NCBI RefSeq assembly: GCF_002797435.1
Contig: NZ_PGEN01000001.1
Location: 2,478,501-2,542,500, forward strand
Direction of reading: 5' to 3'
Origin: Sphingomonas koreensis
Lineage (GTDB): Bacteria > Pseudomonadota > Alphaproteobacteria > Sphingomonadales > Sphingomonadaceae
Length of the DNA: 64,000 nucleotides
Of this stretch, positions 43,809 through 51,929 are shown piece by piece. The notes beneath the pieces are model-generated. The model saw nothing but the letters and a program-made list of their open reading frames with translations. It was not told the DNA's origin and did not search any database. Within the stretch, counting starts at the first letter, position 1. Each line of letters begins with the position of its first letter. A program made the position numbers and the translations under genes.

Positions 43809-44219
43809 ATGACCTATGCCCGCGACGCCGTCCCGCCTTACTATCATGGCACCCGTGCCGATCTCGCCATCGGTGCGCTGATCGTCCCCGGCCATGCCTC
43901 CAACTATGGCGAGCGCAAGCGCGCCTCATGGATCTACTTCTCCTCCACGCTCGACGCCGCGATCTGGGGCTGCGAGCTCGCCGGGGGGGAGGGGCGCGAG
44001 CGGATCTACATCGTCGAGCCGACGGGGGCGTTCGTCGACGATCCCAACCTCACCGACGCCAAATTCCCCGGCAACCCGACCAAATCCTATCGCTCGCAAG
44101 CGCCGCTGCGCGTGATCGGTGAGGTTATGGAATGGCAGGGCCACGCGCCGGATCAGCTTCAGGCGATGCGGGACCACCTCGCGCGTCTGAAGGCGCAGGG
44201 GATCGAGGCGATCGACTAG
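43809..44219 (+). CDS. arr: Rifampin ADP-ribosyltransferase (Arr)
   Basis: The product has 136 residues from the ATG at 43809, with CAGGAG upstream. Almost the whole Arr signature is present: YYHGTRADLAIGALI, SNYGERKRASWIYF, TLDAAIWGCELA, RIYIVEPTGAF and FPGNPTKSYRS. Arr moves ADP-ribose from NAD to rifamycins and inactivates them. It is a lone chromosomal gene with no mobile element beside it, so it is probably part of the natural background. Confidence 0.95.
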   Translation: MTYARDAVPPYYHGTRADLAIGALIVPGHASNYGERKRASWIYFSSTLDAAIWGCELAGGEGRERIYIVEPTGAFVDDPNLTDAKFPGNPTKSYRSQAPLRVIGEVMEWQGHAPDQLQAMRDHLARLKAQGIEAID

Positions 44220-44317
44220 CTACGGAGCGCCAGTACACGACAATCCCAGTTCAATACCAATTGACGACCAATGCCTGGTCTGGAACACCCGCATCAGACG
44301 ATAAGGGAGAGGGAATT

Positions 44318-45457
44318 GTGGCGCGACGGTTGCTGGCATTGGTCTTGTTGTTGTGCGGGTTGAGTGGCGTCGCGCATGCGTCCCCGGGCAGCAAGCTCTG
44401 GGAATTCCGCGCGGGGGGACAGATCTGGGGCTCGCTCACCCATGATGCGGGTACGCTCTATTTCGGCAGCGACGATCACCGTGTCTATGCGCTCGATACC
44501 GCCAGCCGGAAGCTCAAATGGACGTTCCGCACCGGCGGCAAGGTCCGTGCCCAGCCCGCGGTCGCAGGGGATCGAGTCTTCGTCGCCAGCGACGACGGCT
44601 TCCTCTACGCGCTCGATCGCGCCACCGGGCGTCAGCTCTGGCGGTTCGACCTCAAGGCGAGCGATCTGCACCGTCGGCCGCCATCGGCAGACAATTCCTA
44701 TTTCGACTTTCTCCAGTCTTCGCCGGTGGTGCATGAGGGGCGGGTCTATGTCGGTTCGCTCAGCGGCGCGCTGTTCGCCGTCGATGCCGCGACCGGCAGG
44801 CAGGTCTGGACCCTCGGCACGCTCGACGCGATTCGCGGTAACCCTGTCGTCCATGCCGGTCGCGTCTATTTCGGCAGTTGGGACGATCATCTCTACGCCG
44901 TCGATCTCAAGACCGGGAAACCTGTCTGGCGCGTCGATACCGGCGGCATCGTCCAGTCGACTCCATCGATCGATCAGGGCCGCGTCGTGATCGGCAACCG
45001 CGCCGCGAAGCTGATCGCCTACGACGCCGAAACCGGCAAGCAGGTCTGGAGCCACGATTATGCCGACGGTTCCTGGGTCGAATCCTCGGCGATCGCGGCG
45101 GGCGGGATGCTCTATGTCGGCAGCTCGGATTCGCTCAAGGTCTCCGCGGTCGCCGCCGATACCGGGCGTGAGCTGTGGCAGTTCAAGACCGGCGGCTGGA
45201 CCTGGGCGACGCCCGTCCTCGCCAATGGGACGCTCTATATCGGGGCGCTCAGCGGCTATCCCTATTATTTCGAAGGCGTCACGCTCAGGCACGGCTTCCA
45301 CGCGATCGACGCCGCGACGGGCCGGGAGAAATGGAGCTTCGCCCTGCCTCGGGTCGCGGGATATGTCACCGGCGGTGTGGCGGCGGCGCCGGCGGTCGCG
45401 GGCGGCATCGTCTATGTCGGCGCGATCGACGGCCGTATCTATGCGCTCAAGGAATGA
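44318..45457 (+). CDS. Secreted PQQ-like beta-propeller protein
   Basis: The product has 379 residues with a GTG start at 44318 after GGGAGAGGG. A signal peptide (LLALVLLLCGLSGVAHA) is followed by repeated blades, each with a G-x-VY-x-G...L-x-A-x-D-x-x-T-G-x-x-x-W pattern, for example VYVGSLSGALFAVDAATGRQ and VYFGSWDDHLYAVDLKTGKP. This is the BamB/PQQ-repeat fold. It lacks a lipobox and the length is as BamB, but no Bam genes are near. Likely a periplasmic binding or scaffold protein. Confidence 0.85.
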   Translation: MARRLLALVLLLCGLSGVAHASPGSKLWEFRAGGQIWGSLTHDAGTLYFGSDDHRVYALDTASRKLKWTFRTGGKVRAQPAVAGDRVFVASDDGFLYALDRATGRQLWRFDLKASDLHRRPPSADNSYFDFLQSSPVVHEGRVYVGSLSGALFAVDAATGRQVWTLGTLDAIRGNPVVHAGRVYFGSWDDHLYAVDLKTGKPVWRVDTGGIVQSTPSIDQGRVVIGNRAAKLIAYDAETGKQVWSHDYADGSWVESSAIAAGGMLYVGSSDSLKVSAVAADTGRELWQFKTGGWTWATPVLANGTLYIGALSGYPYYFEGVTLRHGFHAIDAATGREKWSFALPRVAGYVTGGVAAAPAVAGGIVYVGAIDGRIYALKE

Positions 45458-45482
45458 GTCGCCGGGTAATGGGAGAAACAGG

Positions 45483-45938
45483 ATGAACCGTCTGACGATC
45501 GCCGCCATCGCACTCTCCACCGGCCTCGCCGCGCCCGCCCTGGCGCGCGATCCGGCGCAGGTGCTGATGCCGCCGGCCGGCCGCGACGCCGCGCACAAGG
45601 AATGGGGCTTCGCGGAAGCGGTGACGCATGGCGACACCATCTACCTTTCCGGAGTCGTCGCGGGTCTGTGGGGCGACACCACCGACCAATCGGTCGCCTA
45701 TGACCGCGCCTTCGCCCAGATCGCCGACATCCTGAAACGGGCCGGTTCGAGCTGGGACGATGTGATCGAGATGACCACCTACCACACCGACATCACCACC
45801 CAGCTCGATGCCTTCGTCAAGGTAAAGTCGCGCTACGTCACCGCGCCCTATCCCGCCTGGACCGCGATCGATGTCGACCGTCTCGTTCCCGACAAGGGGC
45901 TGGCGGAGATCCGGGTGATCGCGAGAAAGTCGAAATAG
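45483..45938 (+). CDS. RidA-family protein with signal peptide
   Basis: The product has 151 residues. The signal peptide (IAAIALSTGLAAPALA) is followed by a RidA/YjgF fold: AVTHGDTIYLSGVVAG, FAQIADILKRAGSSWDDVIE, and YPAWTAIDVDRL at the trimer site. Classical RidA enzymes clear reactive enamines in the cytoplasm; this one appears to be exported. It lies 25 bp after the propeller gene, probably the same operon. Confidence 0.85.
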   Translation: MNRLTIAAIALSTGLAAPALARDPAQVLMPPAGRDAAHKEWGFAEAVTHGDTIYLSGVVAGLWGDTTDQSVAYDRAFAQIADILKRAGSSWDDVIEMTTYHTDITTQLDAFVKVKSRYVTAPYPAWTAIDVDRLVPDKGLAEIRVIARKSK

Positions 45939-45940
45939 CC

Positions 45941-46357
45941 GTGCCCCGTCTCGCCCATGTCGCGCTGGTCGTCCGCGACTATGACGAGGCGCTGGCCTTC
46001 TACATCGGCAAGCTCGGGTTCGAACTGGTCGAGGACAGCTACCAGCCCGAACAGGACAAGAGATGGGTGACGATCCGCCCGCCCGGCGCGGGAGCGGCCG
46101 CGACCACCATCCTCCTCGCCCGCGCTTCCACGCGCGAGCAGGAACGGTTCATCGGCGATCAGGCAGGCGGGCGCGTCTTCCTGTTCCTGGCCACCGACGA
46201 TTTCGATCGCGACCATGCCGCCTATACCGCCGCGGGCGTTGAATGGGTGCGGCCGCCGACGGTGCAGCCTTATGGCAAGGTGGCGGTGTTCAGCGACCTC
46301 TACGGCAACCGCTGGGATTTGATCCAGTTCGCGGCGGACGGCACCGATGCACGCTAG
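45941..46357 (+). CDS. VOC-family (glyoxalase-like) protein
   Basis: The product has 138 residues with a GTG start 2 bp after the RidA stop. LAHVALVVRDYDEALAFYIG is the usual first betaalpha unit with a metal-ligand His, and VFSDLYGNRWDLIQF the last with an Asp/Gln region. Member proteins are metal-dependent lyases, dioxygenases or resistance proteins; the substrate is unknown. Last gene of the propeller-RidA-VOC run. Confidence 0.85.
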   Translation: MPRLAHVALVVRDYDEALAFYIGKLGFELVEDSYQPEQDKRWVTIRPPGAGAAATTILLARASTREQERFIGDQAGGRVFLFLATDDFDRDHAAYTAAGVEWVRPPTVQPYGKVAVFSDLYGNRWDLIQFAADGTDAR

Positions 46358-46364
46358 CCGCGAT

Positions 46365-46604
46365 TCACTTCGCCGGGCACAGCGCCACGCTCTTCGATCG
46401 CTGGTCGATCAGGATCGCGAAATGCTGCAGCGCATGGGCTCCGGCGAGCAGCTCGGGATAGCGGCCGGACACGCGTATTTCGACGTCGGAGAGGCTTGCC
46501 GCACCGATCCGGAACGGTCCGCGTACCGTCGCCCGCGCGGTATCGACGGTCGTGTTGGTGAGCTGGCTGGTGGCCTCAGCCGTGACAGCGCTGCCCCCGA
46601 TCAT
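46365..46604 (-). pseudogene. Possible C-terminal fragment of an aspartyl-protease-like protein
   Basis: A 79-residue frame (up to 93 with an upstream ATG at 46646) contains VRGPFRIGAASLSDVEIRVS and AHALQHFAILIDQRSKSVAL, which reads like the end of a retropepsin-like exported protease. The catalytic half is absent, so it is either a remnant or a chance similarity. The rest of this gap up to 46731 holds only the palindrome ACGCTATAGCGT (46645-46656). Confidence 0.35.
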
Positions 46605-46731
46605 CGAACAGTGCTTGTGATTTGCTGCACTAATGCACTGACACACGCTATAGCGTCAATCGAGACGGCGTCCTGGCGGCTGGTTGGCCGGCATGGTACG
46701 AAGCCGGCCTTGCCATCGAAGGGCCTGCATC

Positions 46732-46968
46732 ATGTGCCGTTTCGCCCTGCTTGCCCTCACTGCCTCGCTCACCACGCTCGCTGCGGCGCCGGTCGTCTCG
46801 AGCGCTGCCGCACCGTCGCCGCAGACGACGCCGAAGCCGAAGCCGACGCTCGCGCCCAGCCCGAAGCCGGGCGGCGGAGGCGGGCATGTCAAGCCGTTCA
46901 GCGGCGTCAGCGGTGCCGATCTGGCACCAACGCCCACGCCCACCCCGGTGCTCAAGCACCCGCACTGA
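46732..46968 (+). CDS. Short proline-rich secreted protein
   Basis: The product has 78 residues. A signal peptide (CRFALLALTASLTTLAAAPV) is followed by a Thr/Pro/Lys-rich chain (PKPKPTLAPSPKPGGGGG and PTPTPTPVLKHPH). It has no fold to recognise; possibly a cell-envelope spacer protein. Start choice rests on the signal sequence. Confidence 0.5.
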   Translation: MCRFALLALTASLTTLAAAPVVSSAAAPSPQTTPKPKPTLAPSPKPGGGGGHVKPFSGVSGADLAPTPTPTPVLKHPH

Positions 46969-46997
46969 CCCATGATGCAGCTTTCAGGAGCCGATCG

Positions 46998-47429
46998 ATG
47001 AGCCTAGTGTTCGCCCTCCTCGCCACCGCCGCTGCATCGCAGGCAGCGATCGATCCTGCCGCACGAAGCGCGATCGAGGCCACCTGCCTCGACTATGTCG
47101 ATGGCCAGCTTGAGGGCGATCCGGCGCGGGTGTCGCGCGCGCTCCACCCCGATCTTGCGAAGCGCCGCGTGCTCGGCGACACGCCCGATGAGCGGCTCGG
47201 GCTGCGCCGGATGAGCAAGGAGGAGCTGGTCGAGCTGACCCGGCAGGGGGCGCTCAAGACGCCGAAGGCGGAGTGGAACCGTTCGTGCCATGTCCTCGAT
47301 ATGGCGGGCAATACGGCGGTAGCGCGCGCCGAAACGCCATGGTTCGTGGACTATTTTCACCTCGGCAAGTTCGGCGAGCGCTGGATCATCGTCAACGCGC
47401 TCTGGTATCAGAAGCCGCGCGGGAACTGA
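46998..47429 (+). CDS. NTF2-like (lumazine-binding type) exported protein
   Basis: The product has 143 residues from the ATG at 46998, with AGGAG upstream. A short signal (FALLATAAASQA) precedes AIEATCLDYVDGQLEGDPA, ALHPDLAKRR, LVELTRQG and FGERWIIVNALWY, the pattern of putative lumazine-binding/NTF2-like proteins. Function unknown. Confidence 0.8.
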   Translation: MSLVFALLATAAASQAAIDPAARSAIEATCLDYVDGQLEGDPARVSRALHPDLAKRRVLGDTPDERLGLRRMSKEELVELTRQGALKTPKAEWNRSCHVLDMAGNTAVARAETPWFVDYFHLGKFGERWIIVNALWYQKPRGN

Positions 47430-47588
47430 GCCGCCGGGCCTTGCCCGCACCCCGCGGCTTTGCCAGACCCGGCGCATGACGCCATGTTTCGCGATGATCG
47501 ACGATTTCCCAGCCAGTCCGCGCAAGGCCGCGCCTGATGTGGAACCGGGCGCCGGCCGGCTGGCTCCCCTCATGTGCCTCGTGCGGGC

Positions 47589-48335
47589 ATGAGCGAGGCG
47601 CCTCTCTCGCTGGCGGGGCTGACCGAAGCGCCGGTGACCCCCGATCAGTCGGCGCCCGATGTTCGCCATCCGCCCCTGGTGCTGGCAGCGATGGCGGCAC
47701 TCGCCGGTGCAGTGCTGGTTGTCGCGATCCTCGGCCATACCATCGCGAGCGGCAGCCGCTTCGCCTTCGACAGCACGATCATGCTCGCCTTGCGTCAGGA
47801 CGGGAACCTCGCCGTGCCGGCCGGACCGTTCTGGCTGAAGCAGGCGATGATCGACGTGACCGCATTGGGCGGCGAGACAGTCCTTACCCTTGCCGTGGCG
47901 GTCACCATCGGCTTCCTCATTGCCAGTCGCCACCTGCTTGCCGCGGCGCTGGTCTTTGCCGGCACCGTGACCGGCTCGATCGCCGTCGCGTCCGTCAAGA
48001 TCTGGGTCGGTCGCGAAAGGCCCGCGCTGGTCGATCATCTGGTCGAGGTCGGTTCGGCGAGCTTTCCCAGCGGTCACGCCGCCAACAGCGCGATCATCTA
48101 TCTGACGATCGTCTTGCTCAGCATCCAGATAATCACCCGCCGGACCGCGCGCTGGTTCCTGCTCGGCGTCACCGTGTTGCTGGTCGCAGCGATCGGAATG
48201 AGCCGCGTCTATCTCGGCGTCCATTGGCCCAGCGACGTGCTGGCCGGCTGGAGCTTCGGCACGCTCTGGGCGCTGGCCTGGTGGGCATTCGGAAGTTGGC
48301 TCCGGCTGCGGCTTACGCGCGATACGCGCGCATGA
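47589..48335 (+). CDS. PAP2-family membrane phosphatase
   Basis: The product has 248 residues from MSEAPLSLAG at 47589. Phosphatase motifs are KIWVGRERP (KxxxxxxRP), SFPSGHAANS (PSGH) and SRVYLGVHWPSDVLAG (SRxxxxxHxxxD), among five or six membrane helices. All catalytic residues are present. Members act on undecaprenyl or lipid phosphates facing the periplasm. Confidence 0.92.
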   Translation: MSEAPLSLAGLTEAPVTPDQSAPDVRHPPLVLAAMAALAGAVLVVAILGHTIASGSRFAFDSTIMLALRQDGNLAVPAGPFWLKQAMIDVTALGGETVLTLAVAVTIGFLIASRHLLAAALVFAGTVTGSIAVASVKIWVGRERPALVDHLVEVGSASFPSGHAANSAIIYLTIVLLSIQIITRRTARWFLLGVTVLLVAAIGMSRVYLGVHWPSDVLAGWSFGTLWALAWWAFGSWLRLRLTRDTRA

Positions 48336-48432
48336 TAATAGCGGCTGCAGGACGAGGGCGTCGCCTTCCTTGAGCTTTTCGAGCGTAAGTAGAAGCGCGA
48401 AGCGGCGCGAACCCGATTGCATGGTTTGACAG

Positions 48433-48446
48433 GGTAGAGCTCTACC
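48433..48446. repeat. 14-bp perfect palindrome in a convergent gap
   Basis: GGTAGAG/CTCTACC lies in the 170-bp gap between two convergent genes, next to TTGACA at 48426-48431. No -10 follows at the right distance, so this is not called a promoter. Purpose unknown. Confidence 0.4.
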
Positions 48447-48505
48447 TTGCTGCGGCCGGCCTGTCGGACGCTCAGAACGCTGCGGCCCGCGCGCCCGATC
48501 GCGGG

Positions 48506-49060
48506 TCAGTGCGCCCAGCGCTCGCGCAATATTTCTGCCTTGTCGTTCTGCCAGCGCACTTCCATGGCAGGCTCGTCCTTGCGTCCTGGCGCGAACAACT
48601 CGTAGATCGTCGCGCCGCTATCGACCTGGCGGCTCTCGATCACGCGTTCGGGGGTAAAGGCGTCCTTCTTCGCCGCGGCGGCGGCACGGACCGGGGCAGG
48701 GGCGGCCGCCCAGTCGATGTCGCGCTGCACCTCTACCGCGGTCAGCTTGCCATCGGCCGCCTGCAGCACGTCGATCTCCACGTCACTGCCATCCGGGCGG
48801 CTGCCTTCGACGTCGTAGTAGATTCGCCCCTCGCGTTCTTTGCGCTCCGCCTCGGTGATCGTCATCCCCGGCACCGTCGCGTCGATCAGCTCGGCAAGAC
48901 CCGCGGGCAGGTCTGCCGCGGCGATGTTCCGGATCATGGTGTCCGGTCCAGCCGAGAGAATGCCGTTATCGGTTTCGATTGCGTTGTTGCCGCTATCGAC
49001 GGCAGGCGAACACGCAGTCATTGCGGTGGCGAGAGCAAGAAAGGGGACGGTGCGGCGCAT
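48506..49060 (-). CDS. PepSY-like lipoprotein
   Basis: The product has 184 residues. The signal ends in a lipobox (ATAMTAC), so the mature protein is lipid-anchored. Two similar halves follow (GMTITEAERKEREGRIYYDV with VEIDVLQAADGKLTAVE, and the second with SGATIYELFAPGRKDEPAME), suggesting PepSY-type repeats that often inhibit proteases. Function unproven. Confidence 0.7.
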   Translation of the reverse strand: MRRTVPFLALATAMTACSPAVDSGNNAIETDNGILSAGPDTMIRNIAAADLPAGLAELIDATVPGMTITEAERKEREGRIYYDVEGSRPDGSDVEIDVLQAADGKLTAVEVQRDIDWAAAPAPVRAAAAAKKDAFTPERVIESRQVDSGATIYELFAPGRKDEPAMEVRWQNDKAEILRERWAH

Positions 49061-49161
49061 CGGAACTCTCCTCGGGGAAACCGGTGTCTATTCTGCGCCC
49101 GGTGCTGACGGCGCGCAACCTTCGTCGCGGCGACGCGATTCATTGCCGAGGGAGATACGCC

Positions 49162-49473
49162 ATGTTCGTCGCGGCCTATTGGTGGAAGGTGCACCCGGGC
49201 AAGGAGGATCAGTTCCGCACCGCCTGGCGCCGCGGTACGGCGCTCATCCGGGCCAAGTACGGCTCGCTCGGATCAAGGCTGCATCGCGACGACCAAGGGC
49301 GCTTCATCGGCGTCGCCGAATGGCCCGATCGCGCGACCTGGCAGGCAGCGTTCGACGCCAAGATGGTCTATGACGAGCCGGAAACCCGCGCTGCCTTCGT
49401 CGATGCGATTGCCGACGCGGCGCGCGAGCCGATGCTGCTGATGGAGGTTACCGACGACCTGCTCGGTCGCTAG
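49162..49473 (+). CDS. ABM-type (antibiotic biosynthesis monooxygenase fold) protein
   Basis: The product has 103 residues. MFVAAYWWKVHPGKEDQFRT, IRAKYGSLGSRLHRDDQGRF and WPDRATWQAAF show the ferredoxin-like dimeric alpha-beta barrel pattern. No catalytic function can be named. It ends 1 bp from the convergent DUF2061 gene. The start follows GGGAG. Confidence 0.72.
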   Translation: MFVAAYWWKVHPGKEDQFRTAWRRGTALIRAKYGSLGSRLHRDDQGRFIGVAEWPDRATWQAAFDAKMVYDEPETRAAFVDAIADAAREPMLLMEVTDDLLGR

Positions 49474-49474
49474 C

Positions 49475-49702
49475 TCAGCCGTGTGCCACGGCCGAGCGGA
49501 CGAACGGATCGATCGCTGCCTTTCGCTCAGCGTGTTTCCATGCCTTTTCGTGGAAGAAGAAGGCGACCGCGTTGATGCACGGCTCGATCAGCGCGATCCC
49601 GCCTGCCAGTGCCAGCGATCCGGTGAAGGCATAGGCGACCGAGAAGCCGACGGTCAGGTGGACGGCGAGATAGGTCAGCGTTTTCAGAAGATCGCGGGAC
49701 AT
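49475..49702 (-). CDS. DUF2061 small membrane protein
   Basis: The product has 75 residues from MSRDLLKTLTYLAVHLTVGF at 49702. Two membrane helices and the AFFFHEKAWKH motif are typical of DUF2061. The upstream frame (MGGSHHEEPP) is open but not family-like, and contains the likely ribosome site. Function unknown. Confidence 0.85.
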   Translation of the reverse strand: MSRDLLKTLTYLAVHLTVGFSVAYAFTGSLALAGGIALIEPCINAVAFFFHEKAWKHAERKAAIDPFVRSAVAHG

Positions 49703-49794
49703 GGGCGGTTCCTCATGGTGGGAACCGCCCATTTAATCGATCAGGGAGTCGATCTGTAACGCGAAGATCGAGCCTGAGTGATCGCTTCGCTCGA

Positions 49795-50064
49795 TCAGCG
49801 CTTATTCTCCAGCCGCGCGTCGTCCTGGTCGTCGATCGCGTCGGCCTTGGCCTCGCCCGCATCCTCGACATTGTCGGCCTGTGCTTCGAGCGAATCCTCG
49901 AGCGTCTCGTTGGTCGTGTTGTCGGCCATGGCCTCCAGCGCATCGGCCTGATTCTCGGCCGCTGCCTCGACATTGGCCGCGGCCTTGTCGTCGGCATTGC
50001 CGCCGCACGCCGCCAGCGCCAGCATGCCGGCACCTGCGATCGTCGCTTTCAGAAAGGATTTCAT
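49795..50064 (-). CDS. Small acidic lipoprotein
   Basis: The product has 89 residues. The signal ends at a lipobox (LALAAC) and the mature part is an Asp/Glu/Ala-rich helical chain (AAAENQADALEAMADN, then LEDSLEAQADNVEDAGEAKA). It resembles short coiled-coil envelope lipoproteins. Its ribosome site lies in a perfect hairpin listed below. Confidence 0.75.
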   Translation of the reverse strand: MKSFLKATIAGAGMLALAACGGNADDKAAANVEAAAENQADALEAMADNTTNETLEDSLEAQADNVEDAGEAKADAIDDQDDARLENKR

Positions 50065-50072
50065 GCGATTAA

Positions 50073-50094
50073 GCCTCCTGTTGGTACAGGAGGC
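50073..50094 (-). promoter_or_regulatory. Hairpin masking the ribosome site of the acidic lipoprotein gene
   Basis: On the minus strand GCCTCCTGT, loop ACCA, ACAGGAGGC forms a perfect 9-bp stem. The second arm holds AGGAGG, placed right for the ATG at 50064. The stem is strong enough to hide this site, so translation may need melting or a partner; a terminator of the hemA transcript is an alternative, but no T-tract follows. Confidence 0.55.
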
Positions 50095-50136
50095 AACAAT
50101 GAACGGGCGGGCCGGGGGTTCCCGCGGCACCGCCGC

Positions 50137-51378
50137 TCAGGCCGCGGCGCGAAGCTCCAGCCGCTCCCAGATCTCGACCAGCGCGGCGGTCAGGTCGCGC
50201 ATCATCGCCTCGTCGTGCGCCGGGCCCGGGGTGAAGCGCAGCCGCTCGGTGCCGCGCGGCACTGTGGGGTAGTTGATCGGCTGAACGTACATGCCGTATT
50301 CGGCGAGCAGGATATCGCTGATCCGCTTGGCCTTGACCGGATCGCCGACCATCAGCGGCACGATGTGCGTGGTCGTGTTCATCACCGGAAGACCGGCATC
50401 GGCCATCATCGCCTTGAGCCTTGCCGCCGCAGCCTGCTGCCCGTCGCGCTCCGTGCTCGATTGCTTGAGATGGCGGACCGATGCCAACACGCCCGCGACC
50501 AGTACCGGCGAAAGCGACGTGGTGAAAATGAAGCCGGGCGCGTAGCTGCGGATCACGTCGATGATCGTCTGGTCCGCGGCGATGTAGCCGCCCATGACGC
50601 CGAACGCCTTGCCCAGCGTGCCCTCGATGATCGTCAGTCGCGATGCGGCCTCGTCGCGCTCGGAGATGCCGCCGCCGCGTGCGCCGTACATGCCGACGGC
50701 GTGTACTTCATCGAGATAGGTGAGAGCGTTGTACTTGTCGGCGAGATCGCAGATCGCGTGGATCGGCGCGACGTCGCCGTCCATCGAATAGATGCTCTCG
50801 AACGCGATCAGCTTGGGCGCCGTGGGGTCGTCGGCCGCCAGCAGCTCTTCGAGATGCGTGATGTCATTGTGCCGCCAAACGCGCTTCTCGCAACCCGAGT
50901 TGCGGATACCCGCGATCATCGACGCGTGGTTGAGCTCGTCCGAATAGATGATGCAGCCGGGCAGCACCTTGGCCAGCGTCGAGAGCGTCGCTTCGTTCGA
51001 CACGTAGCCGCTGGTGAATAGCAGCGCGCCCTGCTTGCCGTGCAGGTCGGCGAGTTCGCCCTCCAGATCGACATGGTAGTGGGTGTTGCCGCCGATGTTG
51101 CGCGTGCCGCCCGAACCCGCGCCGACATCATGAAGCGCCTCCTCCATCGCCGCGATCACCTTGGGATGCTGGCCCATGGCGAGATAGTCGTTCGAGCACC
51201 ACACGGTGATCGGCTTGGGGCCGTTGTGCCCGTGGAAGCAGCGCGCGTTGGGGAACATGCCCTTGTTGCGCAGGATGTCGATGAACACGCGATAGCGCCC
51301 TTCGGCATGCAGCCGGTCGATCGCCTGGGTGAAGACGCGCGAATAATCCACGGCGCGCGGAGTCGTGTCGGTGCTCAT
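50137..51378 (-). CDS. hemA: 5-aminolevulinate synthase
   Basis: The product has 413 residues. The PLP lysine is in [15 protein letters not shown] (Lys257); [34 protein letters not shown] and [12 protein letters not shown] are class II aminotransferase hallmarks of this enzyme. It makes 5-aminolevulinate from glycine and succinyl-CoA, the first haem step in Alphaproteobacteria. It stands alone; palindromes lie about 60-80 bp upstream. Confidence 0.97.
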   Translation of the reverse strand: MSTDTTPRAVDYSRVFTQAIDRLHAEGRYRVFIDILRNKGMFPNARCFHGHNGPKPITVWCSNDYLAMGQHPKVIAAMEEALHDVGAGSGGTRNIGGNTHYHVDLEGELADLHGKQGALLFTSGYVSNEATLSTLAKVLPGCIIYSDELNHASMIAGIRNSGCEKRVWRHNDITHLEELLAADDPTAPKLIAFESIYSMDGDVAPIHAICDLADKYNALTYLDEVHAVGMYGARGGGISERDEAASRLTIIEGTLGKAFGVMGGYIAADQTIIDVIRSYAPGFIFTTSLSPVLVAGVLASVRHLKQSSTERDGQQAAAARLKAMMADAGLPVMNTTTHIVPLMVGDPVKAKRISDILLAEYGMYVQPINYPTVPRGTERLRFTPGPAHDEAMMRDLTAALVEIWERLELRAAA

Positions 51379-51437
51379 GGACGGCCCCGATAGCGGTTTC
51401 GTATCGCGATGGCCAGCGCGGGCCGGCGTGATTGTTT

Positions 51438-51459
51438 GATCACTGTGATCGGGCCGATC
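51438..51459. promoter_or_regulatory. Overlapping palindromes upstream of hemA
   Basis: GATCAC-T-GTGATC (51438-51450) shares its last GATC with GATCGG-G-CCGATC (51447-51459). They sit about 60 bp upstream of the hemA start. The first contains TGTGATC, similar to a CRP/FNR-type half site, but it is not a full consensus. Confidence 0.4.
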
Positions 51460-51595
51460 ATATCGCGTGCATCCGCTCCTCGTCCGGGACTCAATCGCCG
51501 CGTCATGCTATGAATATAGCACCGCAGAATGGGGACTCCGAGCATTTCTGCGGCTGAGAGCCATCGCACTCCCGCTTGGATCGAGGGAGATCGAC

Positions 51596-51763
51596 ATGGA
51601 ACGCAACGACTACGTCTATTTCAGGCAACGCGAGGCCGACGAGCGCGACTGTGCGGAACGCGCCCGGGACCTGACCGCGCGGCGCGCGCATCTCGACCTG
51701 GCCGAACGCTACGCGGAACGGGTACGGTCGATGGCGCCGCCGGTCGTGTCCAGCGCGGCCTAG
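51596..51763 (+). CDS. Very small basic/acidic hypothetical protein
   Basis: The product has 55 residues (MERNDYVYFRQREADERD to APPVVSSAA) from the ATG at 51596, with GGGAG upstream. It is highly charged and probably one helix. I believe similar short proteins are found in other sphingomonads. It is divergent from hemA. No function can be stated. Confidence 0.6.
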   Translation: MERNDYVYFRQREADERDCAERARDLTARRAHLDLAERYAERVRSMAPPVVSSAA

Positions 51764-51924
51764 TTGATGCGCCGCCAGGGCTGGGCGCCGCGGACGTCCA
51801 GCCTGCACACGCCCTTCAGCCGGTGCGACTCGATGTACCGGCGCACCCGGCCATCAGCGGATCGGCGAACACCCAGTCGCGTGGCTGGAAGGTCGAATAT
51901 CCGCCCAGTGTCGGCACCCGCCAT
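51760..51924 (-). CDS. Possible 54-residue basic protein after murI
   Basis: An ATG 5 bp after the murI stop opens a frame reading MAGADTGRIFDLPATRLGVR and ending RLDVRGAQPWRRIN. It overlaps the preceding small gene end-to-end by 4 bp. Another frame of the same strand (GYSTFQPRDWVFADPLMAG) also looks protein-like, so this may be a frameshifted remnant of one gene. Low confidence. Confidence 0.3.
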   Translation of the reverse strand: MAGADTGRIFDLPATRLGVRRSADGRVRRYIESHRLKGVCRLDVRGAQPWRRIN

Positions 51925-51929
51925 AGCGG

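Noticed and set aside
48426..48454. Promoter of an orphan small RNA next to the 48433 palindrome
   Set aside because: TTGACA is present but no reasonable -10 lies 16-18 bp further on.
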